From Phaseolus vulgaris (lineage: Eukaryota; Streptophyta; Magnoliopsida; Fabales; Fabaceae), in assembly GCF_000499845.2 (NCBI RefSeq), contig NW_027174123.1:61140-125139 (forward strand): a DNA stretch of 64,000 bases, in the 5' to 3' direction. Shown piece after piece: positions 29,147-41,640 of the stretch. Below the pieces are notes generated by a model that saw only the letters and a program-made list of their open reading frames with translations, had not been told where the DNA came from and did not search any database. Every line of letters starts with the position of its first letter. Position 1 is the stretch's first letter. Position numbers and translations under genes: made by a program.

Positions 29147-29230
29147 AAATTCGATTTTTTGAATCCAACAAGTACTTGGGCAATGGACCCATACAATGAC
29201 CCGACCAGAATAACTTTACCCGATGACGTG
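29147..29230 (+). repeat. Outer copy of ZPR1 promoter segment, left of the minisatellite
   Basis: About 84 bp from TAAATTCGATTTTTTGAATC to the TGACGTGTAC motif, repeated at 30671-30757. The two copies bracket the minisatellite array as direct repeats. Confidence 0.85.
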
Positions 29231-30670
29231 TACATTATTTTAACGTAATCAGAATTATTTATGCCTCGTTCGGCATCAGAGTTATCTTATTACTTTAACG
29301 TAATCAGAATTATTTATGCCTCGTTCGGCATCAGAATTATCTTATTACTTTAATGTTATCAGAATTATTTATGCCTCGTTCGGCATCAAAATTATCTTAT
29401 TACTTTAATGTAATCAGAATTATTTATGTCTCGTTCGGCATCAGAATTATCTTATTACTTTAATGTAATCAGAATTATTTATGCCTCGTTCGGCATCAGA
29501 ATTATCTTATTACTTTAATGTAATCAGAATTATTTATGTCTCGTTCGGCATCAGAGTTATCTTATTACTTTTATGTAATCAGAATTATTTATGTCTCGTT
29601 CGGCATCAGAATTATCTTATTACTTTAATGTAATTAGAATTATTTATGCCTCGTTCGGCATCAGAATTATCTTATTACTTTAATGTAATCAGAATTATTT
29701 ATGTCTCATTCGGCATCAGAGTTATCTTATTACTTTTATGTAATCAGAATTATTTATGCCTCGTTCGGCATCAGATTTATCTTATTACTTTTATGTAATC
29801 AGAATTATTTATGCCTCGTTGGGCATCAGAATTATCTTGTTACTTTAATGTAATCAGAATTATTTATGCCTCGTTCGGCATCAGAATTATCTTTCGGTAT
29901 CAGAATTATCTTATTACTTTAATGTAATCAGAATTATTTATGCCTCGTTCGGCATCAGAATTACCTTTTTACTAATGTAATCAGAATTATTTATGTCTCG
30001 TTCGGCATCAGAATTATCTTATTACTTTAATGTTATCAGAATTATTTATGCCTCGTCCGGCATCAGAATTATCTTAGTACTTTAACGTAATCGAAATTAT
30101 TTATGCCTCGTTCGGCATCATAATTATTCTGAATTATTTATGCCTCGTTCGGCATCAAAATTATCTTATTACTTTAATGTAATCAGAATTATTTATGCCT
30201 CGTTCGGCATCAGAATTATCTTATTACTTTAATGTAATCAGAATTATCTATGCCTCGTTCGGCACCTGAATTATCTTATTACTTTAACGTAATCAGAATT
30301 ATTTATTCCTCGTTCGGCATCAGAATTATCTTATTACTATAATGTAATCAGAATTATTTATGCCTCGTTCGGCATCAGAATTATCTTATTACTTTAATGT
30401 AATCAGAATTATTTATGCCTCGTTCAACATCAGAATTATCTTATTACTTTAATGTAATCAGAATTATTTATGCCTCGTTCGGCATCAGAGTTATCTTATT
30501 TAATGTAATCAGAATTATTTATGCCTCGTTCGGCATCAGAATTATCTTATTACTTTAATGTAATCCGAATTATTTATGCCTCGTTCGGCATCAAAATTAT
30601 CTTATTACTAATGTAATCAGAATTATTTATGTCTCGTTCGGCATCAGAATTATTTATGCCTCGTCCGGCA
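29231..30670 (+). repeat. 55-bp minisatellite, about 26 units, upstream of ZPR1
   Basis: Unit of about 55 bp with TACTTTAATGTAATCAGAAT followed by TATTTATGCCTCGTTCGGCA and TCAGAATTATCTTAT. Each unit carries the inverted repeat ATGCC-TCGTTC-GGCAT and two AGAATTAT motifs. Units vary by point changes (TCGTTC/TCGTCC/TCATTC) and a few are shortened. The array ends 228 bp before the ZPR1 start codon. Confidence 0.92.
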
Positions 30671-30898
30671 TAAATTCGATTTTTTGAATCCAACAAGTAC
30701 TTGGGCAATGGACCCATACAATGACCCGACCAGAATAACTTTACCCGATGACGTGTACCCTAGTTTCTTCCAGCGTCTTCCCCAACACAAAACAGGCTAC
30801 TAGAAATCAGCATTCTACTTCTTTTGCATCGGTTCAGGAACTGTAGTCACTCTGGTTGAAATTGAAGGTTCTCACAGTAAAACTTGTTGAATTGAGTA
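30671..30898 (+). promoter_or_regulatory. ZPR1 (copy 2) proximal promoter and 5' leader
   Basis: Contains TGACGTGT (30749-30756), an ACGT-core element of the kind bound by plant bZIP factors. No clear TATA box was seen. Three partial copies of this region exist in the window (25069-25218, 29147-29230 and here); only this one leads into the ZPR1 start codon. Confidence 0.6.
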
Positions 30899-33800
30899 AT
30901 GGAAGGGAATGCGAAAAGCGACCAAATCGTGGATGTAGGATCGGTAGTGGAGGCCGTTTCAGCCGATGACGGTGATGCTCCTCTCTACAGCCTCGAAAGT
31001 CTTTGCATGCGATGTGGTGAAAACGTAAGCTTCTCCCCATTCTCCGCCACCTTTTCCTTTTCCTTTGGCTTTTCAATGAATTCACTTTCTACTTTTTCGC
31101 GCACCTTTGGCGTGGTTAATTCAGGGATTCAATTCTCCATTCTTTTACTATTTTATTTACAAGCAACATTATTATCGCTCAACAAATGAGTCAAATTCAC
31201 CCTAAGTCTTAATATTGTATCTTCATCCAAAATATTTAAATTTTATCATCTGACTTGAATTTCTGTCATGTTTGTCAGGGGATTACAAGATTTTTATTGA
31301 CTTTAATTCCCCACTTCAGAAAGGTATGTCTTGTCTATTGCTCCATTTGCTCTTGTGATTGGCAAGTGGTTACTGTTAGTAGGTATTGGGATATATCATA
31401 TATGTAGTTAAATTTCATCTTTATTTCTGTCTTTCCTTATGTTTAGGCCTCATTCACTTTTCTCCCTGATGTTATTTGTTACATATTTCAATTAAATGAA
31501 TTAGCATTATTGATTCACAAATTACATAATGGATCGTAATACATATTATTTTTATCTGCTGTTTCTTTTGTTTTGTCTGTCCATTAGTTTTCTGAAATAT
31601 AACTCATTGTCACATTTACCTTTCCTGCAGATTTTGTTATCAGCTTTTGAATGTCCACATTGTGGTGAGAGGTAAACGGCCCTTTAGTCTATGCCCTCTC
31701 CGTGTGCGTTGAACATAATTAGTTCCTTTGATCTTCCTCTTAATTTTTCTTTCTTTTATAATTATTGATTTTATCTGTTAGGAACAATGAAGTACAGTTT
31801 GCTGGTGAAATTCAACCACGTGGTTGTTGTTACACTTTGAAGATTCCATCAGGCGAGCAAAAGGTTGGTTTGTTCAAATTTCAATTCCCCATCCCCAAAT
31901 GATTATTTTATATAACATAAGAAAACATATATGGCGCCTAGGTACTCCAATGCCTCTATTAGCTATCTTCTTCCCATTCAGTTAACATCCATGCTGAGGT
32001 TCTTGACACTAGTGACTGACTGTTAGGCAGGAAAATAAAGACAGCACTTGGAGGGTGTATCATAGAAGGAAATTTAAAAATAAGGGTTAAGCGGGTTAGT
32101 TAGTTGTTGGGTTAGTTAGTTGTGGTGAGGGGGTCTTTAAATAAAGACCAACCTGCTGTGGGGGAGGGGATATCTGAATTGTTGTAAGAAGTTGACAGGA
32201 TTAAACCTGTGTGAAAGGAGGATTAAACCTGTGTGAAAGGAGCTATTCTCCTTTGTAACCCTTTTGGGTGTTCTGTTCTGCATTGTAATAAAACAGAGTT
32301 TTCTTTCTTCTTGCTGTGTTTGGGAGGGAATTCTGGTTTTTCTGTCTAGGAACCTAACAATGACCTAGTTTGAAGGATGGTTTTTCATACTTTTGCATCC
32401 ATGTTTAGCTAGAAGACCATTGTTGTTGAAGTCAATATTTACCATGTAGGATCATACTATGCTATGAGTTGAACACACCCTGGAAAATCCCTTTCTTCTT
32501 ATTTATGAAGCCCTTCCCAATCCATTCGTGATCTTCTCCATCTTGGACTGTTCAACCTTTTCTTTGTCATTCCATTGTTGCCTTAGAGTATTGCCACCTA
32601 TAACTTTTATTATTGCACCTTCCTTTGGCTGTAGCAACATTTTCAGTTTAGTAATCCTTACCATAGAAGTTAATTTTGTGGGATTGAGCTTGACCCTATG
32701 CTCAAACTCTATGATGGTAACAAAGGCAATCCTAAATCAATTGTTGGGTCACCTACATTGACCAATTCCAGACTTATAGTCCTTGGCATAGGGGGTGTTG
32801 GTTCAAATGCATATTAATTAAGGACAATCCTTGCCCACCATAATTTGCAGCCACGTGCACCTTCATTATGGTAGGTGAGTGGGTAAGTATAAATCCCGCA
32901 TAAAACTTGGAAAATTGTGTGGTTAGGTTAAATCCTAAACCTAAATACTAAGATAGTTCAACAACATAATTTTCTAGTCAACTAATAAACAAATAGAATT
33001 AAGAATTTCTTTCTCACATTTCTGATTATACTATTTGGATACCTGACTTACTATAGTTATAACTTTTAAATCTAATTTTGTTTTAATGTAGTGATTTTGG
33101 AGGTTATTTTCTTTGTTTATGATATTCTTATGCATATGCACTATATATGTATAGTTTTGCATTTTATGTAAAACCATAGGATCTTACCATCCAAGTTAAG
33201 ATCCCCAATTTACGAGTTTTTAATCTCCTTATCCTAGGTAGAATATTGAGTTTAGCATTGTAAAGGACATCTATCATGTAATGATATAAAACTATTTGAA
33301 GCAAAATGCATGCAATCAAGATTGTAAAACTTGAGAGTTCATAGAAACTTGTGAAGGCTTTTGTAAACTTGACTCAAACTTGTAAGAGTTTACTTACCAT
33401 AAAAAATATTAACAATAAATAACATAGTAATTATACATTTGAACTCCATAATAAAACAATTGTTAAAACAAAAACTTGGCAATAAAACAATACAGTCAAC
33501 TACAAAAGTAAAGCATCTCGGGTTGTCAATAATACATTTCTACTAAATAAGTTTAAACTACATCAAATAATTAAGAAATAAAATATTATCTCTAATACTT
33601 GTTATGGTGAATGTATGATTATTTGGGATTATCTTATTTTGATTTGTAAACTTGTCTTTGTGGTTTGCCGTTATGATGATTTGTTTATACAAGTGTCTAA
33701 CAAGTTTAATGAATGTAGATGCTAAATCGTCAAGTGGTTAAATCAGAATCTGCTACCATTAAGGTACTCAAATTTGTTTTGTTTATTTTCTTCATATTTA

Positions 33801-36800
33801 TATAAACTTGTGTACCCTATTTCCTATTTAGATTGTAATCTTCAAAATTCTTTAGTTCATTAACACCTTGGTTCTTGTCTCTTTGAAGTCTAGGGCTAAG
33901 CCACATAGTCTTAGTTGAGCTGATATTATCTACCTACATACCTACATACCTATTTATCTGTATGTCTATTTGTTTACATAGATAGTTAGAAAGATAGATA
34001 TTTTTATGAAAGAAGTAATTTAAGATGTTGCTTATAAATTTTAATGACTAATCTGCTTCTATTATTAAAAATTTATAGTCTGCTTTGTAATAAATTTATT
34101 CAAAAGGCAACCTTATATGTATATGATTGTGCAGATACCTGAACTGGATTTTGAGATTCCACCAGAGGCTCAACGTGGTAGTTTGTCAACGGTACTTCTA
34201 ATACATATTTCAATTTACTTTGTTGTTTCCCATTCCTGGCAATGACAAGTTTGCTTGTTCAATTTTTTTTTCTGGGTAGGGCAGGGGGTTACCCATTATT
34301 TCATTTGTCAGTGAAAATCTCGAGTCTCAACATTGTATTTCTATTTAAGATGGCTAAATTTACTCCGCATGTGTATAATCATCTACTAATAAAACCTTAA
34401 TTATTCAAATAAAATTTGAATGTGTTGCGGCTACATGAGCTGTTAAACCTAATTAAGAGTTCAAAACCTACCTAAAATTAGTTTTTTTTGGGCCCATTTT
34501 TGACCCATTTAAAACATTATACTTATTGCAATCCACAATACATTTTTTTTATCTCCGCCACAACACCTTCCGCCATAACCCGTTATGGTTTCTGTTATAA
34601 CTTTATAAAGGATTTATGGGGTCTCCGATATGATCCGTTATTCAATATCGATAACATTGATGAGTGGTTAGTGGGGCAAGTAGATGATGATGATGATAAT
34701 GATAATGAAGAGGGGGGAAATGAGTTGGTTTTTGATGATGATTCCACTCTAAATTAGGCAACTGCTTATGAAGCTTTAGATGTTGGAGAACTAATAATTT
34801 ACACAAGACAAGTAACCAGTAAAAGAAAGCAACCATCAAGTGGTTGTGGTATTGTCATTGGATCTTCTCATGCTTCTAAGAAAGGTCTAGCTGCAACTCC
34901 ATCCCCAACAAGGAGGGGCAAAGGGAAGATTCAAATCGGGGTTGGGAATGAATTGCATGATAGCTTTGATTTTGAGTTTGAATAATTACTTAACTTTGAC
35001 TAGAGTTTCTCTGAAGGGGAAGACGGGGGATATGCCCCATTGGATAATATTGAAGAAGAGTCGGATAGTTAGAAACATAAGATAAATATTACCATGTCCA
35101 ACTATTGGGATACGAGTCCCATTGGCAAGAGTAATGTAATTACCAGGAAAAGAAACACATGACATTAAAAGAGATGAGTGAGGTGTCATATGGTCTGTCG
35201 CACCAAAGTCTAGAACTCAAGAGTCCTTGCATAAATTTTAAGAAACATCAAAAGAGGAATTAGAGTTCTTACCAGTCATGGTTACGAAGCAAGTACCACA
35301 AGGTGGCTTACTGATAGACTCCATGAGAGATTTTAAACGTTCAATTTCAGCATGTAATGCAGGCATTCCATTGTCAATTGAAGAGGATGAAGGAAGATCA
35401 TCATTATTTAGTAGAGTTGCCGTGATAAGATAAATAGTAAGAATTTCTTAGTCTCCCTTGTAAGTATAATGAAACATTAACACAAAAAACTTCAGTGACA
35501 GTGAAAGGTCGTAGAAATAGGCCCCAACATTGTGAGCTCTAATACTAACTTAAATGAAATAATATGAATGAAAGAAGATTTTTATTCAATTATATTAATT
35601 GAAACAAGACATCAACCTTTATATATAGAAAACTTTAACCCTAGAGTAATTATTACAAAGAGATATCTAGAATCTTCTACAACTTCTAACAACTTCTAGT
35701 AGTACATTAATATCCTACTAACATGAAGCTTCTACTAGTACATTTAATATCCTACTAACAACAAGGAATGTAAATCGTGGGCATCAGAGAACTCTTAACT
35801 TTCTTTTGTGAAAATTCATGAACATTGAACAGTTGAAAATTTGTAATCAAATGATTCAACAATATCTTTTGTTGTGTAATTATAGGTGGAAGGGATACTT
35901 ATGAGAGCAACTGATGAACTTCAAGCCCTTCAAGAGGAACGCAAAGTACTATTTGTTTCTGCGCTATATTTTTATTTGATGCATGCATTCTTCTTTAAAT
36001 AACTTAATTAATGTTATGCTTTCTACCCTCTAGAAAGTGGCTCCGGAGACAGCTGGAGCAATTGATCAGTTCTTGGTGAAACTGCGAGCCTGTGCAACAG
36101 GAGAATCATGCATCACATTTATTCTTGATGATCCTGTCGGAAACAGCTTTATTGAAAACCCGTAAGAGATTATACCTTGTAGAAGTATTTTTTTTAAATG
36201 AGTAAAAGTATTTTTATTAGAGAAGAGATTATAACAATAGAGGCTAAGGTATCCTCACATACAAGTAAATGACAAAAGGTATTCAGTGATAGCATATGAA
36301 TTAGCAACCTCCTGGATTTGTTGCTCAAGAGTGGAGTGTGGTTTAGTATGTAAAGTGCTGATCTCTGTATGGGCTAAAATTTAGTCACATTGTGCTTGTG
36401 CTTGACTTTGGATTGGATACATTCTTTTATGAATCACACCATATTGTACCTTTTAACTTATTTTAAATTGGTCAAGACAAACATGTATTTGTTGGTGAGG
36501 CAAACTTGTACCTTCATTTGGTACTTGGTAATATTAGTCCAATGTTTTAGCTAGTACTATTTTAAGTAAATGCAGAACACATTGAATAGGTTTGCACCAT
36601 CATCTGATCCATCGTTGACGATCAAGTTTTATGAGAGAACTCCTGAGCAGCAAGCATCATTGGGATACCTTGTTGATTCTGCACAGGCTGAAGGAACTCA
36701 TGTTGATGCCCCGGGAGGCGGAGAAGCTGTGACTACTGATCAAGTGAGGAGAGAACCACATGGATCAGTAGGGGCAACAGCTGGCCATCGTGCCATTGCA

Positions 36801-39800
36801 CAGAGTAACAGTGCAGAAATTGCTGAAGCCTTGTTTCGATATACTGCACCAGAAGAGGTACAATTGCTGAACTATATAGTTCTGTGTACTGAGCTTTGGC
36901 CTTATGTGTTTGTTTATTCAATGTCAAGTTGCTGCCTTTTTTTGACAGGTGATGACTTTCCCTTCTACTTGTGGTGCCTGTGCTGCTAGTTGTGAGACTC
37001 GAATGTTTGTCACCAGTATCCTCTTAGCACTTTTCATACTTCCCTTGGGATATTGTTTGATTATGTTACATTTCTTTAGAAGGATTCTGTCATTTTAAGC
37101 TCGATGTAAAATTTATTGGGTTAAAGAAGATTTATATTGTGTATGCAAGAGTACATAGCTTTGTGGGGTAAAATAAAATTATATAAACTATTGGGGCTTA
37201 TTTTTTTTTATTCCATGTTTGTATTTCAGTTGAAATTTGGAGCTTTAGCACCTTTTTGATCTGCAAAAAGTGAAATTACATAAAATAGGGGATAGTTTTT
37301 CTTTATTTCAACTTCCGTTGTGATTCTATGTTTCATGTATTTCAGTTGAAACTTGAAGCTTAGTGTCATCTACTTGGTGCTGAATAGTTTTTGGATAACC
37401 ATGTGTTCTATTAAAAATCCTGAACATGATCTACTTTCAAATTTCAGAAACTTGACTATGGATTTATGCTAGCTACACAACATTAATTTCAAATGAAACA
37501 TCTGTCTACAGTGTTGCATGTATTCTGATTGCTGATAGGGTAAAAACTAGATAATATTTATTTGCTTGCTTGATAACGGTCATACTCTTCAAAATATGCC
37601 ATGTGCCAATTTTATATTCTATATTATTGCTTAGCAATTTCCGGCATTTCTTCCACAAGCTGTTGATCTTAACAATGGACAGATATTCCTTACTTCCAAG
37701 AAGTAATTGTTATGGCATCCACATGTGATGCTTGTGGCTACCGCAACTCTGAGGTATGCTGATTTCTTGAGTGTAGCTCTGTCTTTTTAGGGCTGGAATA
37801 AACATTAATTTTCCATCTTGCAGTTGAAACCTGGTGGACGAATTCCTGAAAAAGGAAAAATAATTACTCTTTCTGTGAAAAATGTCAATGACCTGAGCCG
37901 TGATGTAATAAAGGTCTGTAATTCTTTGTGATCTTAACTAATTTCAACCCATCAGTTTCTTAATTTGTATATGTTTAGTGATGAATCATGGATCTTGTAG
38001 TTTATCCTTGCATTTAGAGAGCATATATTTTTTCTTGTTTCTAGTATGTAATTACTACAAATTGGGATCAGTAAAAGAAATCTCATTAGAAAAGAAGGTA
38101 GTTTGGACTTTGGTTATTGAGCTACTCAAATGTAGGGAAAAATGTAAGCTTCCAAACCTGTTTTGCAGAAAGTGTAAAGTAACTAAGGATAAAAACTAAT
38201 CATGAGTACTCTTTCAGTGCCACTTTAAAGTTTTGCAATTTATTTTGACATCTCCCTTGCATGAAGCTATAGCATTTTAAGGAATCAAATTCGCATTTTG
38301 GGGTTTTTAGAAGCCTGAAATGATTTTTTCATCAAGAGATAACCTAGAAACGTTAACACCAACATGTACTGTTTTCAATGATATATCAAAAGTTGTAATG
38401 ATACACACACAGTCTTGCTAAGTTAACCTGTGAAATATGTCCTGATGGTACCCATATAGGCCTGACCATTTAAACATTATTTTATGCAATCTGAGATCTA
38501 TACATTTTATATCTATTGACTGAGTAGTTTGGTTTGATTAGTCTGATACTGCAAGTGTAAAAGTTCCGGAAGTTGACTTGGAGCTGGCAAGCGGAACCCT
38601 TGGAGGAATAGTTACAACTGTTGAAGGTTTAATTACAAGAATTAGTGAAAGTAAGTATCCTTCTATCAGTCACACAAACTATATAGGCAGCATCCTAATG
38701 AGACAGGAGGAAGGAAAGGACATCGTAGTACCCATACACTTTGTTCAGCTTCAATTGTAACAAAATGATGAAAACATTTTTCTTTTCAATAGATCTTTCA
38801 ATTTTCAACCACTTGAGCATCATTATTTATTTCTTTCATTCCAAATAATCTATCTCAAATATGTTTTAAAAGTCTTCTAAATGCCAAATTTGTATCTGTT
38901 TTGGATGGGTGGAGTTTAAACTGTTCTCTTTTGTCATGTTTATGATGTTCCTGATCCCGTGGTGTGATTTAATTTTTAATATAATCTATTTATTTTTGCT
39001 AGAATGTATCAATGTAGAATATAATTTTATGTGATTTGTATGTACAGGCCTTGAGAGGGTCCATGGCTTTACTTTTGGAGACAGTCTTGATGAAAATAGT
39101 AGAAGCAAGTGGATAGACTTTAAAGCAAGGCTAAACAAGGTAATACGTGACTATTTTATGAGAGTTGGTTTAAATTTCTCCATATATGTTTACTATATAA
39201 TTCTATTTATCAGGTTATTATTGCAATTTTTTATATTTATTCTTTACACAATGTTTTGTGGCTGACTGGGAAAAGAGGGAAGAGGAGCAATACATAACTT
39301 CAGGCATTGTATATTCTTTTGTATTTCTAAAATAATCTTGTCTTTATTTCTTGTTCTCTTTTAGGAGGATATGTTGTCCCGTTTTGTACCTCTTTCGACA
39401 CCTCACTTTGAAAAATTTAGTAAAAAAGAAATGGACGACAAAGAGAATAGGGTTCACGGAATTTTAACCAAATGCATTGTAACAAGAAGGGTCACTTTGA
39501 GCAACAAAGACCTGTGGTCATATTCCATGCTACTTTTGGGCTACATTATGCCTCTTTAATACCAGCAACTAATAGACTGCATCGGTCTTTGTGTCTTTGA
39601 ATTTGAAGGCTTTGATTTGACTTAACCTATTTAAACTTATTGGTTCAAGGTCTTGGATCCCACTTTTTTTATCTGCATTCTTTCATTGTATGCAGCTTCT
39701 TAGCTTGGAAGAACCTTGGACTCTAATTCTTGATGATGCATTAGCCAATTCTTTTGTAGCACCTGCAACTGATGATCTGAAAGAGGACAATCAATTAGCT

Positions 39801-40376
39801 TGTAAGATTTCCAACTCAGACATCAAGCTATACTTTGAGCAGATAAAGTTCACATTTTCTGAGTTGAAATTCTGAATTCCATTTCCATGATGCCAATTCT
39901 TTTTCTATACATATGGAAAGTTGAAACATCAATTTTTTGTTCCTTAAAATATCTTATTCGATTCAACTATCGGAGTTGCTGGGGATCCCGAGTCCAGTAT
40001 AGACCATCATGTAAATAAACAAACAAACAGAAGTAGGTTTATTTCAGACATTTCCCCTTGTTGGGACTCGTGTTTCAACCTTTTGCTTTACAGTGTGCCC
40101 TGAGTAGCCTGCATAATTGGATTTGTGATGAATCGGTCTAATGTGCTGTATGTGTAAATATGATTCTGATTGTTTAATGCTGTGTTTAAATATGGTGCAT
40201 AGTTTTTCATGTAAATATATTCATGTTTTGTGGTTTTCTGTTTTGCAATTGGTATTTCTCCAGTTGAGGACTACGAGAGGTCATGGGAACAAAATGAAGA
40301 ATTAGGTCTGAATGATATGGACACCTCTTCTGCCGAAGTTGGTGATGCACCAACCAATACTTCTAAAACTGAGTGA
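30899..40376 (+). CDS. ZPR1: ZPR1 zinc-finger protein, copy 2 (complete, 16 exons, 499 aa)
   Basis: Exons: 30899-31024, 31279-31323, 31631-31671, 31782-31863, 33719-33763, 34135-34191, 35886-35945, 36034-36161, 36590-36857, 36949-37015, 37683-37753, 37824-37913, 38542-38650, 39048-39139, 39696-39801, 40264-40376. They total 1500 nt, all GT/AG, in frame, with no internal stop. Two ZPR1 modules, each a C4 finger with identical spacing: C36-x2-C39-x25-C65-x2-C68 and C292-x2-C295-x25-C321-x2-C324. The family tail [11 protein letters not shown] is near the C-terminus. ZPR1 proteins bind eEF1A and assist its folding and are needed for growth. The start is the first ATG, followed by an acidic N-terminus of usual length. 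Intron 4 has a solo LTR, and intron 6 is 4.05 kb shorter than in copy 1. Likely the functional copy. Confidence 0.95.
32021..32359 (+). mobile_element. Solo LTR in intron 4 of ZPR1 copy 2
   Basis: 339 bp, ends TGTTAGG...CCTAACA, at exactly the site of the gag-only element in copy 1, with the same flanks (CTGAC / ATGAC). Both internal motif duplications of the 3' LTR are present. It is left by LTR-LTR recombination of the ancestral element. Confidence 0.9.
34386..35760. mobile_element. hAT tail and copia remnants kept in intron 6 of copy 2
   Basis: Corresponds to 8870-10233 of copy 1: part of the second 134-bp unit, the hAT C-terminal tail (34597-34984, plus), the copia protease piece (34990-35522, minus), the primer site and the LTR (35554-35760). 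Everything from 4817 to 8869 of copy 1 is missing: the other copia LTR, RT-RNase H, MITE and most of the hAT transposase. Confidence 0.85.
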
Positions 40377-40966
40377 AGATCATGTAATTTCCTCTCCTCA
40401 CATCCCAACCAAAACAAATGGAAGTATTTTTGTGATAGTTTGATATCATCGAGAGAATGGAAAAGTCTGTTGTCTTGAGCCTCATTTCATTGGCTTATTG
40501 ATATATTTTAATGTAAGCCCATTAACTTGTATCATCCGTTAGAATAGTTGTCTGAAAAATGTAACTTCGTGAGTTAGTAAGTTAATTGCTTTTTATTTTT
40601 ATTTTTCTGGTTTTGTGGCCATCTGATTTTATTTCTTAGAGCAATTTTTTCTTCTTTCCCTTTTAGCACACGGCGATAATTATCAAAGGTTGTTATCAGT
40701 GAATGTGAATATTAGTATCAACAAAGTATTTCGATTAAGGATTGGTAGGATATTGAAAATATTCATGGTTAGTAATAAGAAAAGGAAGATAAGGAAAAAC
40801 AGTAAATTAATTATCAACGAGTATTCTCAAAGGTGATGAAAGAGACTTGGTTTATTAATTTTAAAGAACCTGGCACAAATATTTTATTGAGAACATGGAA
40901 CAAATGACTCACCTATTATTTGTTTGCAACCTTCACGAGCATAAAATATTTTGAATTTTTAGATGA
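40377..40966 (+). other. 3' flank of ZPR1 copy 2 with empty Tat target
   Basis: No gene. The single GTGAT at 40833-40837 is the unoccupied target that is duplicated on both sides of the Tat element in copy 1. Homology to the copy 1 flank ends at 40966. Confidence 0.85.
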
Positions 40967-41640
40967 CTCACCGGACACATCTGCCCTTGAGCCTGGGGGG
41001 CAAGTGTACCGGTATGGCCGAGACCTTACACGAGTTGGCCGAGACGACCGAGGGGCGGAGACCTCAGAAGACTTGGCCGAGAGGCCGAGACTTTGAACAG
41101 TACAAACTCATGGTTGGTGATCGATTCTCTACTGCCGATTCCGATGGCATGAATTCTTGTCTCAACGAGATCAAAGTTTTGGGTATTTTGGCCTTCAACT
41201 AGTGTCTCATTGAAACTTTTCAGGTTATTTGCAACTTGTTTGCGTTCAATCACAAGTTGCCTCAGAATTCTTCTAGGTTAAATTTTAATCCGTCTAATCA
41301 TAGGGTATTTGTTCTCTCTGTGAGTTCAGTGCATTTCTGAGTTTACTGGTTATAGTAACTAGTGTATGTTACAGTTACAAGTTTCTTCCGTGAGAGAAGT
41401 GTCCTGGGAAAATATGTAAATTTGCGCCTTTGTAAAATAATACTAGATAGATTATTTCTGGTTATAGGAGACATAATTTGCGCCACCAAGTCTCAATGCT
41501 TGGCCGACTTCTCGGCCGACCGATTGCCCGCTTGCTCGATTAACATCGCCCGTTCTTGTTCGATTAAAATCACAATTAAAAGGCCGACCGCCCCAATCCA
41601 ACTTATTTGATCTCCCCCAGGGGCACGTCACACCTCGAGA
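40967..41640. other. Transition zone between ZPR1 flank and satellite
   Basis: GC-richer sequence with recurrent GGCCGA/TCGGCC motifs (41010-41090 and 41500-41590). No coding frame with a recognisable domain; a 79-codon frame at 40963 looks accidental. Could be a fragment of an LTR or UTR of another gypsy element; not proven. Confidence 0.4.

Noticed and set aside
29231..30670. Regular repeats with palindromes, superficially like a CRISPR array
   Set aside because: Units are contiguous 55-bp tandem copies with no unique spacers, in plant DNA, with no cas genes.
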